Shown: positions 1 to 8,609, counted from the stretch's first letter. The stretch: 64,000 nt of DNA from Pacificoceanicola sp049341065 (GCF_049341065.1 NZ_JBMPIX010000003.1:1-64000), one strand, 5' to 3'. The notes: generated by a model from the letters alone, not told the origin. Made by a program: numbers and translations.

Positions 1-338
1 CGCCGATCCTCCCATCCAACGCAGGAATTGAATCAGCCGACGCCCCTTCGATCAAGGGCGAGTTTTTCAACAAAATACGCCCGACCTGCTGGAGCAGCGA
101 AGGCTGAACACAAGCTCGGATCGTGGCCGCTTCGGGCTGGGAACAGTCGAATGCAGATGCAGTACGTAGGGTTTTGAGCGGGGTAGGTCCGGGCTCGGAG
201 CGGTCGTTTCCACTTCGAGCCGAACGGTTGGTTCGTCTCAACCAAAATGCGAAGGGTTGGCCCGACAAGACTTTCGAGGAACTCCGGGTACAGGTCCGAC
301 CCGGCTGAAAATGTCGGGCCGACTTTCCGGCCAGCGCT
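1..338. other. Left-edge region without a supported gene
   Basis: Short open frames exist on both strands, but none has a convincing ribosome-binding site, a recognisable domain or the codon bias of the neighbouring genes. A small hairpin is visible (TTGGTT at 228-233, AACCAA at 240-245). The stretch lies downstream of the minus-strand iron-binding protein gene, where its permease and ATPase genes might have been expected, but no transporter sequence is present here. Confidence 0.5.
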
Positions 339-1343
339 TTACCCGTCAAAGTCCACTTCTTCGACCAGACGCAGGGCGTCTTCGCGCAGGCCCGCGACGG
401 TCATCAGGTTGGTCTCATCCGCCGTGAAGCTGCCCCAGCTTTTCACAAGGTCATCCGCTTCGGAGCCCGGCGCGATGGGGTATTCATAGTTGGCGTGGGC
501 ATAGATTTCCTGAGCTGCCGGGGTGGTCAGGAACTCCATCATCTTCAGCGCATTGTCACGGTTGGGCGCTGAGGCGGTCATTGCGACGCCCGAGATGTTC
601 ACATGGGTGCCCGAGCCTTCGAAGACGGGGAACAGGACGTTGACCGAATTGGCCCATTCTGCCTGTTCGGGGTCTTCCAGCATCTCGCCCATGTAGTAAG
701 TGTTGCCGAGGCTGATATCGCATTCGCCGGCCCAGATCGCCTTGACCTGCGCGCGGTCGTTGCCCTGCGGTTTGCGGGCGAGGTTGGCTTTGACCCCTTC
801 GAGCCAGGCCTTGGTGACCGCTTCGCCGTGGTGGTGCAGCATCGCTGCGACCAGCGCTACCGTGTAGGGGTGGGTGCCGGAACGGGTGCAGATGCGGCCT
901 TTCCATTTCGGGTCGGCAAGGTCTTCGTAGGTGGTGACCTCTTCGGGCGCGACACGCTCTTTGGAGGCATAGACGATGCGGGCGCGGGTGGTCAGGCCCC
1001 ACCAATGTCCATCGGGATCGTGGTAGGCGGCGGGGACGTTGGCGCGCAGCGTTTCGCTGTCGACAGCCTGGGTCACGCCGGCCTCGACCGCGGCGGCAAG
1101 ACGCGCGGCATCAACCGTAAAGATCAGGTCAGCAGGCGAACGGCGGCCTTCGGCCTTGAGCCGTTCGACCATGCCTTTGTCAAGGAAGGCGACGTTGACC
1201 TTGATTCCGGTCGCTTCGGTAAAGGCGTCGGTCAGCGGCTCCAGCAATTCGGGCTGGCGATAGGAATAAACGTTCACCTCTTGCGCCAGCGCCGGGGCGG
1301 CGATGGCGAGGGTGGCAAGCGCGGTTGTGATGCGCAGGAACAT
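339..1343 (-). CDS. Fe(3+) ABC transporter periplasmic substrate-binding protein
   Basis: This is a 334-residue exported protein of the FbpA/FutA/AfuA ferric-iron-binding family. It delivers Fe(3+) from the periplasm to an inner-membrane ABC permease. A signal peptide covers about residues 1-20 (MFLRITTALATLAIAAPALA, cleaved before Q). The mature protein begins with the family hallmark VNVYSYRQ, and the paired tyrosines that bind iron are visible in NTYYMGE. A GGGAG ribosome-binding site lies about 7 bases before the ATG. The permease and ATPase genes are not adjacent in this window, so its transporter is either beyond the left edge or elsewhere. Two tandem TGA-N9-TCA operators upstream (1391-1432) suggest repression under iron sufficiency. 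The family is confident; iron rather than another metal is inferred from the motif and the operators. Confidence 0.9.
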   Translation of the reverse strand: MFLRITTALATLAIAAPALAQEVNVYSYRQPELLEPLTDAFTEATGIKVNVAFLDKGMVERLKAEGRRSPADLIFTVDAARLAAAVEAGVTQAVDSETLRANVPAAYHDPDGHWWGLTTRARIVYASKERVAPEEVTTYEDLADPKWKGRICTRSGTHPYTVALVAAMLHHHGEAVTKAWLEGVKANLARKPQGNDRAQVKAIWAGECDISLGNTYYMGEMLEDPEQAEWANSVNVLFPVFEGSGTHVNISGVAMTASAPNRDNALKMMEFLTTPAAQEIYAHANYEYPIAPGSEADDLVKSWGSFTADETNLMTVAGLREDALRLVEEVDFDG

Positions 1344-1390
1344 TGGGGGATCTCCCTTGAGTCCGGTTTGATTTCACTGCGGGCTTTAAA

Positions 1391-1432
1391 CCTGACCAAA
1401 ACAATCAGGTCAATACCTGATAAAAACATTCA
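1391..1432. promoter_or_regulatory. Two tandem iron-box-like operators (TGA-N9-TCA)
   Basis: TGA 1393-1395 pairs with TCA 1405-1407, and TGA 1418-1420 pairs with TCA 1430-1432; both spacers are exactly 9 bases and A-rich. The two sites are 25 bases apart and overlap a perfect inverted repeat (ATCAGGT 1404-1410, ACCTGAT 1415-1421). TGA-N9-TCA is the iron-responsive operator bound by RirA-type Rrf2 regulators in alphaproteobacteria. The sites lie 48-89 bases upstream of the iron-binding protein start. The regulator identity is inferred. Confidence 0.6.
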
Positions 1433-1445
1433 CCTTTTGGAAGGG

Positions 1446-1553
1446 ATGTCGAAACCGATCTTCATCGGCTGGGAACATAGCGCCACCTATGGCTTTGCCT
1501 ATCATGAGGGGCTCGCGCAGCGCGGTTGCAGATATGAGCGGCGTCAGGACTGA
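1446..1553 (+). CDS. Candidate small ORF (35 residues), unknown
   Basis: An open frame starts at the ATG at 1446 (first residues MSKPIFIGWEHSATYGF) and ends at TGA 1551-1553. Its third codon positions are G/C-rich like those of the neighbours. It is divergent from the iron-binding protein gene and starts 14 bases after the second iron-box-like operator, so it could share iron control. Against it, the GGAAGGG upstream touches the ATG, which is too close for a normal ribosome-binding site, and no family is recognised. It may be a chance frame or the remnant of a longer gene. Confidence 0.2.
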   Translation: MSKPIFIGWEHSATYGFAYHEGLAQRGCRYERRQD

Positions 1554-1577
1554 AGGCGCAATGCAGGCGGCGGGGCC

Positions 1578-2390
1578 TTAGGTTTGGCCGCGCTTTTCCG
1601 CCAGCTTCGCGGCGTCCCACAAGGCATCCATTTCGGCCAGATTACTGTCCTCGGGGCGTTTGCCCTGCTTGGCCAGATCCGCCTCGATGGATTTGAAGCG
1701 GCGGGTGAATTTGGCGTTGGCGGCGCGCAGCGCCTCTTCGGGGTCGATGTCCAGATGGCGCGCGAGATTGGCCATGACGAACAGCAGATCGCCGAATTCC
1801 TCGTGCTGGTGCTCGGGGCTGGTGGCTTCGCGCAGCTCTTGTGCCTCTTCGACGATCTTGTCGATGACCTCATCGGTCGAAGGCCAGTCAAAGCCGACCC
1901 GCGCGGCGCGCTTTTGCAGTTTCACAGCCCGCATCAGGGCGGGCAGGCCCATGGCAACATCGTCCAGAACGCCGCCGCGCGCCTTGGCGGCGCGTTCCTG
2001 TGCCTTGATCGCCTCCCAATCGCGGGTTTGCTGTTCGGCGGATTTGTCCCGGCTTTCGTCACCAAAGACATGCGGATGCCGGGCAACCATCTTGTCCGAC
2101 ATGGTGTCGGCCACTTCGTCAAAGGTGAATAGCCCCGCCTCATCGGCCATTTGCGCGTGAAAGACCGACTGGAACAGCAGATCGCCCAATTCGCCCTTGA
2201 GTTCATCCCAAGCCGCACGCTCGATGGCATCGGCGACCTCGTAGGCCTCTTCGATGGTGTAGGGGGCGATGCTGGCGAAATCCTGTTCCAGATCCCAGGG
2301 GCAGCCTGTTTGCGGATCGCGCAGGCGCCGCATGATTTCCAGCAGGCGGGGCATGCCGCCCTTGGGATTGTGGATCAACTCTTCGCTCAT
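1578..2390 (-). CDS. mazG: Nucleoside triphosphate pyrophosphohydrolase MazG
   Basis: This 270-residue cytoplasmic house-cleaning enzyme hydrolyses (d)NTPs to NMP and pyrophosphate. It has the two tandem MazG domains of full-length MazG. Each carries the EExxE...ExxD Mg-binding pattern: EEAYEVADAIE with ELGDLLFQ in the N-terminal half, and EEAQELREA with EEFGDLLFV in the C-terminal half. The start MSEELIHNPKGG at 2390 is chosen because conserved homology begins there. A much longer open frame continues upstream but is only the antisense of the amidohydrolase gene. The gene is divergent from that amidohydrolase, with 63 bases between starts. Length agrees with the family. Confidence 0.95.
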   Translation of the reverse strand: MSEELIHNPKGGMPRLLEIMRRLRDPQTGCPWDLEQDFASIAPYTIEEAYEVADAIERAAWDELKGELGDLLFQSVFHAQMADEAGLFTFDEVADTMSDKMVARHPHVFGDESRDKSAEQQTRDWEAIKAQERAAKARGGVLDDVAMGLPALMRAVKLQKRAARVGFDWPSTDEVIDKIVEEAQELREATSPEHQHEEFGDLLFVMANLARHLDIDPEEALRAANAKFTRRFKSIEADLAKQGKRPEDSNLAEMDALWDAAKLAEKRGQT

Positions 2391-2453
2391 TGCATCGGCC
2401 CCCGGATTGGCGTTTTGTCCTTTGGTGCGGGATTGAAGGCAAGGAGTCCAGAG

Positions 2454-3611
2454 ATGGCGGTGGTGAACAGGATTGCAGGCTTTGCGGATGAGATGGCAGG
2501 CTGGCGGCGGCATCTGCATATGCACCCCGAGCTGTCCCTTGAGTGTTTTGAGACAGCCGCCTTTGTCGTGTCGCAATTGCGCAGCTTTGGCGTGGATGAA
2601 ATCCACGAGGGAATCGCCACCAGCGGTGTCGTCGGGGTGATCGAAGGGCGCGGGCCGGGGCCGGTGACCGGGCTGCGCGCCGATATGGACGCCCTGCCGA
2701 TGGAGGAGGGCACGGGCGCCGAATGGGCCAGCACTGTGCCCGGGCGGATGCATGCCTGCGGCCATGACGGGCATACCAGCATGCTGCTTGGGGCGGCGAA
2801 ATACCTTTGCGAGACGCGCAATTTCGCGGGCAGGGTCGTGCTGATCTTTCAACCGGCCGAGGAAACCATTGGCGGCGGGCGGATCATGGTTGAAGAGGGG
2901 GTCATGGAGAGGTTCGGAGTCGAGGAGGTCTATGCCCTGCACACCGATCCCTATGGCGATCTTGGAGAGTTCCGGACCTGTCCCGGGCCGATCATGGCCG
3001 CTGTCGATGATTTCGAGATCACGGTGATTGGTAAGGGCGGCCATGCCGCCTATCCGCATGACTGCCGCGATCCGATGCCCTGCGCCTTTGCTATCGGGCA
3101 GGCGGTACAGTCCTTGGTCGCGCGTGAGGTGGACCCGCTGGGATCGCTGGTGATCTCGTTGACCATGGTGCATGGAGGTACGGCGTTCAACATCATCTCC
3201 GAAGAGGTGGTCTTGGGCGGTACCGTGCGCAGCCTTGACCCAAAGGTGCGCGATCTGGTCGAGGCGCGGATTGCAGCCATCGTGGCCGGGCAGGCGGCGA
3301 GTTACGGCGTTCAGGCTGCTCTGGATTACCGGCGGAACTATCCGCCCACGGTCAATCACGCGGCGCAGACCGAGTTTGCCGTGTCGGTGGCGCGCGAGGT
3401 CTCGCCTCTGGTTGTGGATGATCTGCCGCCTGAGATGGGGGCCGAGGATTTTTCCTATATGCTGAACGCGCGGCCGGGGTGTTTCCTGTTTCTGGGGCAG
3501 GGTAAGGGGCCTTCGGTGCATCATCCGCTGTTTGATTTCAATGACGCAGCGGCGCCTATTGGAGCCAGTTTCTTTGCGCGCGTGATTGAGAAGCGTCACG
3601 GGACGGGGTGA
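2454..3611 (+). CDS. M20 family amidohydrolase (hippurate hydrolase-like), copy 1
   Basis: This is a 385-residue metal-dependent amidohydrolase of peptidase family M20D, which removes acyl groups from amino acids or small amides in the cytoplasm. The metal-binding segments CGHDGH and QPAEE are present, followed by the GGHAAYPH dimerisation-domain motif and the C-terminal MGAEDFSYM glutamate. It differs from copy 2 at a third metal-site segment: the usual LHNxPG reads LHTDPYGD here, keeping the histidine but losing the PG. The start at 2454 has AAGGAG about 8 bases upstream; longer frames reach back into antisense of mazG. It is followed 96 bases later by a clear paralogue and then by an agmatinase-type gene. 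The substrate is unknown; a role in guanidino or acyl-amino-acid catabolism is a guess from context. Confidence 0.88.
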   Translation: MAVVNRIAGFADEMAGWRRHLHMHPELSLECFETAAFVVSQLRSFGVDEIHEGIATSGVVGVIEGRGPGPVTGLRADMDALPMEEGTGAEWASTVPGRMHACGHDGHTSMLLGAAKYLCETRNFAGRVVLIFQPAEETIGGGRIMVEEGVMERFGVEEVYALHTDPYGDLGEFRTCPGPIMAAVDDFEITVIGKGGHAAYPHDCRDPMPCAFAIGQAVQSLVAREVDPLGSLVISLTMVHGGTAFNIISEEVVLGGTVRSLDPKVRDLVEARIAAIVAGQAASYGVQAALDYRRNYPPTVNHAAQTEFAVSVAREVSPLVVDDLPPEMGAEDFSYMLNARPGCFLFLGQGKGPSVHHPLFDFNDAAAPIGASFFARVIEKRHGTG

Positions 3612-3707
3612 CGCTCGTTTCTACGAAACATCGCCCCACCCACCGTCCCGCAGGGGCTTTTCATTCGGGGCGGCCAGGTGCAGGCTGAGTTTTGAAAGGA
3701 ACATTCC

Positions 3708-4868
3708 ATGCCCGTACTCAATTCCATCGCCGATATGGCCGAAGACATGACGACCTGGCGGCGCCATTTGCACCAGAACCCCGAGCTGGGCTTGGAGTGT
3801 CACAAGACAGCGGCCTTCGTGGTGGATCAGCTCAAGAACTTTGGCATCACTGATATCCACACCGGGATTGCGACAACCGGTGTGGTGGCGGTGATCGAAG
3901 GGCGCGGACCGGGACGCACGATTGGTCTGCGGGCCGATATGGATGCCTTGCCGATGGAGGATCTGTCGGGGACGGATCATGCGTCGAAGATACCGGGGAT
4001 TGCCCATACCTGCGGCCATGACGGGCATACCACCATGCTGCTGGGGGCTGCGAAGTATCTGGCGGAGACGCGCAATTTTTCCGGCAAGGTCGCACTGATC
4101 TTTCAGCCTGCCGAAGAGGGCGAAGGCGGTGGGCGCATCATGGTCGAAGAGGGCATGATGGAGCGCTTCGGCATTGACGAAGTCTATGGCATCCACAACA
4201 TGCCGGGCGGTGAGGTTGGGCATCTGCACACCACGCCGGGGGCGCTTTTGGCGGGGGTGGATACCTTTTACATTGATGTTCAGGGGGTCGGCGGGCATGG
4301 GGCGATGCCCTATCAGGCCAAGGACCCGGTGATGAGCGCTGTTGCCATCGTTCAGGCGCTGCAGACCATCGTCAGCCGGAATGTGAATGCACTTGACCAG
4401 TTGGTGATCACGGTGACGCAAATCCATGCCGATGGCGGGACCAACATTATCGCCGACACGGCGCGGATCGTCGGCACCCTGCGGTATTTCGACAAGGAGG
4501 TGCAGGCTCTGGCGCGGGCACGCATGGCCGAGATCGTGGAGTTTCAGCCAAAGGCTTTTGGACAAACCGCTGTGCTGACCTATGAGGAAGGCTATCCGCC
4601 AACGATCAATCACCCCGATCAGGCCAGTTTTGCCGCACAGGTGGCGCGCGAAGTGGTGGGGGCGGGCAAGGTTGACGACAAGTGCCAGCCGATCATGGCC
4701 GCCGAGGATTTCGCCTATATGCTTGAAGCGCGACCGGGGGCCTATTTGTTCTTGGGACAGGGCGATACGCCGGTCTGCCATCACCCAGAGTATGACTTCA
4801 ACGACGAGATCGCCCCGGTGGGCGCCTCGTTCTTTGCCACGCTTGTGGAGCGTGCGCTACCTTTGTAA
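3708..4868 (+). CDS. M20 family amidohydrolase (hippurate hydrolase-like), copy 2
   Basis: This 386-residue paralogue of the preceding gene most likely arose by tandem duplication, as the two align end to end. All M20D metal-site segments are canonical: CGHDGH, QPAEEGEGGG, IHNMPG, GGHGAMP and AAEDFAYM. A good ribosome-binding site (GAAAGGAA) precedes the ATG at 3708. The gene lies in a plus-strand run with copy 1 and the ureohydrolase at 4951, which suggests the three enzymes act on related amide or guanidino substrates. That link rests on position only. The family is certain; the substrate is not. Confidence 0.9.
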   Translation: MPVLNSIADMAEDMTTWRRHLHQNPELGLECHKTAAFVVDQLKNFGITDIHTGIATTGVVAVIEGRGPGRTIGLRADMDALPMEDLSGTDHASKIPGIAHTCGHDGHTTMLLGAAKYLAETRNFSGKVALIFQPAEEGEGGGRIMVEEGMMERFGIDEVYGIHNMPGGEVGHLHTTPGALLAGVDTFYIDVQGVGGHGAMPYQAKDPVMSAVAIVQALQTIVSRNVNALDQLVITVTQIHADGGTNIIADTARIVGTLRYFDKEVQALARARMAEIVEFQPKAFGQTAVLTYEEGYPPTINHPDQASFAAQVAREVVGAGKVDDKCQPIMAAEDFAYMLEARPGAYLFLGQGDTPVCHHPEYDFNDEIAPVGASFFATLVERALPL

Positions 4869-4890
4869 ACCCTGCGCCTGAGGTTGGGCG

Positions 4891-4947
4891 GGCATCCTTT
4901 GCGGTGCCGCCCACCCACCCACCCACCCCGTCACCGCAAAGGATGCC
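4891..4947 (+). promoter_or_regulatory. Perfect 16-bp leader hairpin enclosing the ribosome-binding site, with G4-capable loop
   Basis: The left arm at 4891-4906 (GGCATCCTTTGCGGTG) is the exact reverse complement of the right arm at 4932-4947. The ribosome-binding site AAAGGA (4938-4943) of the next gene lies wholly inside the right arm, 7 bases before its ATG at 4951. The 25-base loop holds five C-tracts of at least three bases separated by single A (4910-4929), so the other strand reads as GGG tracts separated by single T, a classic G-quadruplex pattern. The arrangement should hide the ribosome-binding site; what opens it is unknown. Confidence 0.75.
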
Positions 4948-4950
4948 GCT

Positions 4951-5910
4951 ATGGCCTTGGAAGACGCCAAGAAACAGATCGATCACGCCTTTACCCGCGA
5001 AGACCTGAAGGGGCCGTCCTTTGAGAATGTCTTTGCCGGGGCGCCGTCGTTCCTGCGCCGCCGGTATACCAAGGATCTGGGCGGCGCGGATATCGCCGTG
5101 ACCGGGCTGCCATTTGATCAGGCGGTGACCAACCGGCCCGGCACGCGCCTTGGGCCGCGCGCGATCCGTGAGGCATCGCTGTTGCAACCCTGTGATGCGC
5201 CTTATGGCTGGGGCTACGACGTGCTGAGCGAGTTTGCCATCGCCGACTATGGCGATATGGCCTTTGATTACGCGATGCCCTCGGAAGTGCCGGGGCGTGT
5301 CACCGAACACGTCGGCGGCATTCTGGCCACGGATACCGCTTGCATTGCGCTGGGGGGCGATCATTCGGTGACCCACGGGTGTTTGCGTGCCCATGCCTTG
5401 GTGCATGGGCCGCTGTCGGTGATCCAGATCGATGCCCATACGGACACCTGGGCCGATGATGATGCGGCGCGGGTCGATCATGGCACCTTTATGTACAAGG
5501 CCGCGAAAGAGGGGCTGGTGGTGCCCGAACGCTCGGTTCAGATCGGGATTCGCACCGATAATCCTGATCCGGTCGGTTTCAATATCCTCGACGCTCGGGC
5601 AGTGCATTCCCAAGGCCCCGAGGCGATTGCCGCGCAGGTCCGCGAGATTGTGGGCAATGCGCCGTGTTATCTGACTTTCGACATCGACGGGTTGGATCCG
5701 GCCTTTGCGCCCGGCACCGGCACGCCGGTCTGGGGCGGGCTGAGCAGCGCTCAAGCGGCGGTTTTGCTGCGTGGACTGGCCGGGATCGACCTGAAAGGTG
5801 GCGACGTGGTCGAGGTTTCGCCGCCCTTTGATCCGGCAGGGATCACCGCCATCGCGGGGGCGCATGTGGCGACGGAATTGCTGTGCCTCTGGGGGTGGAC
5901 GCGGCGCTAG
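4951..5910 (+). CDS. speB: Agmatinase / ureohydrolase family protein
   Basis: This 319-residue binuclear manganese enzyme of the arginase/agmatinase superfamily hydrolyses a guanidino compound to urea and an amine. The metal-ligand motifs are in order: GGDHS, DAHTD and DIDGLDP, with the later family segment EVSPPFD. Length and motifs fit bacterial agmatinases, but guanidinobutyrase or other guanidino hydrolases share the same motifs, so the substrate is inferred. The first codons overlap no other gene. The ribosome-binding site is enclosed in a perfect hairpin just upstream, suggesting translational or transcriptional control. It sits behind two M20 amidohydrolases, consistent with a nitrogen-scavenging group. 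Confidence 0.85.
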   Translation: MALEDAKKQIDHAFTREDLKGPSFENVFAGAPSFLRRRYTKDLGGADIAVTGLPFDQAVTNRPGTRLGPRAIREASLLQPCDAPYGWGYDVLSEFAIADYGDMAFDYAMPSEVPGRVTEHVGGILATDTACIALGGDHSVTHGCLRAHALVHGPLSVIQIDAHTDTWADDDAARVDHGTFMYKAAKEGLVVPERSVQIGIRTDNPDPVGFNILDARAVHSQGPEAIAAQVREIVGNAPCYLTFDIDGLDPAFAPGTGTPVWGGLSSAQAAVLLRGLAGIDLKGGDVVEVSPPFDPAGITAIAGAHVATELLCLWGWTRR

Positions 5911-6056
5911 GGGCCTGTATCGGCGAAAATCCGGGGCCTGAGCCCCTTTGTCGGCGGGATTGTGTCAATTCACCGTGACCCCCTTTCAGAATCGTGCCCG
6001 CCCGTGTCATTCCAGTGGGGGGCGGACGTCAGACACTTGGAGCTTTCTCTTTGCGC

Positions 6057-6470
6057 ATGATCTTTTTTGCGATCCTACTTCTGGTTATCGGCGCTTTGGC
6101 GTGGATCCGCTTTGCGCCCTCTGACCCGGCTGTCTGGAACGTTGACCCCATGGTGACGGCCGATCAGGATCTGACCAGCGGCGTGCGGCGACGCATCCCT
6201 GCGTCCGAGGGAACCTTCGCCCGTCTCAATGGCATCATCCTTGCCACCCCCCGCACCGAAGTTCTTGCAGGCTCACCTGAAGAGGGGCGCGTGACCTATG
6301 TCACCCGCAGCCTGTGGATGGGCTTTCCCGACTATACCACGGTTCAGCAAAACGACGGTTTGCTGGAGATCTGGGCGCGACTGCGCTTTGGTCAATCGGA
6401 TATGGGGGTGAACCAGGCCCGGGTCGAAGGCTGGCTTGCGCGTCTGGCCGAGGTGCAGGCAAAGGGTTGA
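6057..6470 (+). CDS. DUF1499 family membrane-anchored protein
   Basis: This is a 137-residue protein with one N-terminal membrane segment (MIFFAILLLVIGALAWIRF) and a soluble DUF1499 domain containing the conserved SPEEGRVTYVTRS and GFPDYTTV stretches. The function of the family is not known. The start is uncertain: the ATG at 6057 gives the most natural N-terminus, while a TTG at 6051 is better spaced from GGAG at 6039-6042. A longer in-frame ATG at 5994 lacks a ribosome-binding site and puts a non-hydrophobic stretch before the membrane segment. The gene is followed 30 bases later by prfA. Confidence 0.75.
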   Translation: MIFFAILLLVIGALAWIRFAPSDPAVWNVDPMVTADQDLTSGVRRRIPASEGTFARLNGIILATPRTEVLAGSPEEGRVTYVTRSLWMGFPDYTTVQQNDGLLEIWARLRFGQSDMGVNQARVEGWLARLAEVQAKG

Positions 6471-6500
6471 CCCCTGCCGCGTCTTGGGCAATGGAACCGC

Positions 6501-7550
6501 ATGATCCCAACTGAACGCCTACAGCAAATCAAGGAACGGCTGGAATACGTCGAGGCCCGTATGTCTTCGGGGGCGGGCGATATTGCCGAACTGGGCCGCG
6601 AATATTCCGAGCTGAGGCCGGTTGTGACTCAGATCGAGGAGTGGGAACAGCTTCAGGCCGATCTGGCCGAGGCCGAGGCCCTGCTCGCCGATCCTGAAAT
6701 GAAGGAACTGGCGGAAGAGGAACTGCCGCTTCTGCGCGAGCGTCTGCCAATGGCCGAACGCGCCGTGCAACTGGCGCTCTTGCCGCGTGATGCGGCGGAC
6801 AGCCGTCCGGCGGTTCTGGAGATTCGTCCCGGCACCGGGGGTGACGAAGCGGCCTTGTTCGCGGGCGATCTGGCCCGCATGTACCAGCGCTATGCTGAAA
6901 GCCATGGCTGGAAATGGGAGGTCATCGAAGAGCAGCTCAGCGATCTTGGCGGCCTGCGCGAACTGGTTGTCCGCATCGTTGGCGAGGGTGTCTTTGCCCG
7001 ATTGAAGTTCGAGTCCGGCGTGCACCGTGTCCAGCGCGTGCCGGAAACCGAAAGCGGCGGGCGCATCCACACCTCGGCGGCGACGGTCGCAGTTCTGCCC
7101 GAGGCGCAGGATGTCGACATCAAGATCGACCCCAACGACATCCGCATCGACACCATGCGCAGTTCGGGCGCCGGCGGACAGCACGTCAACACCACGGATT
7201 CGGCTGTGCGGATCACGCATATTCCGTCCGGGATTGTCGTCACCAGCTCTGAAAAATCCCAGCACCGCAACCGCGAGATCGCCATGCAGGTCTTGCGCGC
7301 GCGGCTCTATGACGCCGAACGCCAGAAGATCGACAATGAACGTGCCTCGGACCGAAAGTCTCAGGTCGGGAGCGGCGATCGCAGTGAACGCATCCGCACC
7401 TACAACTTTCCGCAGGGGCGCATGACCGATCACCGGATCGGGTTGACGCTGTACCGGCTGGATCAGATCCTTCAGGGCGATCTGGATGAAATCATCGATG
7501 CGCTGACCTCGGAACATCAGGCGGCACAACTGGCCGAGATGGAGCACTAG
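6501..7550 (+). CDS. prfA: Peptide chain release factor 1
   Basis: This 349-residue RF1 terminates translation at UAA and UAG. The stop-codon-reading tripeptide P-x-T is visible in RVPETES, and the catalytic GGQ lies at about residues 225-227 in SSGAGGQHVNTTDSA. The glutamine is the methylation target of PrmC, whose gene begins 2 bases after this stop, the usual bacterial pairing. Length is slightly shorter than the E. coli protein but typical for this group. No unusual features. Confidence 0.97.
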   Translation: MIPTERLQQIKERLEYVEARMSSGAGDIAELGREYSELRPVVTQIEEWEQLQADLAEAEALLADPEMKELAEEELPLLRERLPMAERAVQLALLPRDAADSRPAVLEIRPGTGGDEAALFAGDLARMYQRYAESHGWKWEVIEEQLSDLGGLRELVVRIVGEGVFARLKFESGVHRVQRVPETESGGRIHTSAATVAVLPEAQDVDIKIDPNDIRIDTMRSSGAGGQHVNTTDSAVRITHIPSGIVVTSSEKSQHRNREIAMQVLRARLYDAERQKIDNERASDRKSQVGSGDRSERIRTYNFPQGRMTDHRIGLTLYRLDQILQGDLDEIIDALTSEHQAAQLAEMEH

Positions 7551-7551
7551 G

Positions 7552-8400
7552 ATGCGCGGGGCCGAACTGGTGGCGCGCGGCACTGCGACGCTGATCGAGG
7601 CCGAGGTGCCCGATGCAGGCCGCGACGCGCGGCGGCTGCTGGCGCATGTGCTCAAGGTTCCGCCGGGTCGCCTGACGCTGTTCCTGCCCGAAGAGGTCGA
7701 TCCCGAACTCGAAGTGATCTTTAACGTCATGATCCAGCGCCGGGCCGAACGCATGCCGGTCAGCCATCTGACCGGTCGGCGGCTGTTCTACGGGCGTGAG
7801 TTCCTTGTCACGCCCGAAGTGCTGGACCCGCGCCCCGAAACCGAAACCCTGATCGAAGCCGCGCTTGCCGAACCTTTTGCCAGCGTTCTGGATATTGGCA
7901 CAGGATCGGGCTGCATCCTGTTGACGCTTTTGGCTGAGCGTGACAGGGCCGTGGGCGTCGGGACGGACATCAGCCCGGCGGCGCTGAACGTCGCGTTCTG
8001 GAACCGGAACGCGCTGAAACTGGAGGGCAGGGCTGATCTGCGAACCGGCAGCTGGTACGCGCCTTTGGACAAGGACGACCAGTTCGATCTGATCGTTTCG
8101 AACCCGCCTTATATTGCCCTGCACGAAATGGCCCATCTGTCCCCCGAAGTGCGCGATCACGAGCCGCGCCTGGCCCTGACCGATGAGGCTGACGGCCTTC
8201 AGGCCTATCACGCGATCTGTGCCGGTGTGATGCGCTGTCTCGCCCCCGGCGGACGGCTGCTGGTCGAGATCGGCCCGACGCAGAGCGCCGAAGTGGCCTC
8301 CCTGATGACGGCGGCGGGCCTGCGCGGAATCGCTGTAATTCCCGACCTTGATGGCCGTGATCGTGTGGTCGTGGCCACTCATCCGGGGCAAACTGGCTGA
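7552..8400 (+). CDS. prmC: Release factor glutamine N5-methyltransferase
   Basis: This 282-residue SAM-dependent methyltransferase modifies the GGQ glutamine of release factors RF1 and RF2. It has an N-terminal helical domain, the SAM-binding motif DIGTGSGCILL and the catalytic NPPY (SNPPYIAL) that positions the glutamine amide. The gene begins immediately after prfA, so enzyme and substrate are co-transcribed and probably translationally coupled. Length is normal. Confidence 0.96.
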   Translation: MRGAELVARGTATLIEAEVPDAGRDARRLLAHVLKVPPGRLTLFLPEEVDPELEVIFNVMIQRRAERMPVSHLTGRRLFYGREFLVTPEVLDPRPETETLIEAALAEPFASVLDIGTGSGCILLTLLAERDRAVGVGTDISPAALNVAFWNRNALKLEGRADLRTGSWYAPLDKDDQFDLIVSNPPYIALHEMAHLSPEVRDHEPRLALTDEADGLQAYHAICAGVMRCLAPGGRLLVEIGPTQSAEVASLMTAAGLRGIAVIPDLDGRDRVVVATHPGQTG

Positions 8401-8609
8401 AAACCGCATCAAATCCGCATAATCGGGGCATTTCTCCTTGCCCAATACGCAGATTCTATGTTTAGAAGCACATGTCGAGAAGCTTGATCGTAACTTTTGC
8501 GGTCGCGCCCGACGTCAAGCCAACATTCAGGTGACCCCTAAATTGAACTGGCGCAGGATGCGCCGTGGTGGTCACGAAACAGTCGAAAAGCAGGCTGGAT
8601 ATCTTAAAT

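Noticed and set aside
1..338. Short frames at the left edge as genes
   Set aside because: None has a ribosome-binding site, recognisable domain or neighbouring codon bias.
1578..3599. A 673-residue minus-strand frame that contains mazG
   Set aside because: Only residues from 2390 downward match MazG; the upstream part is the exact antisense of the amidohydrolase gene and has its own start problem.
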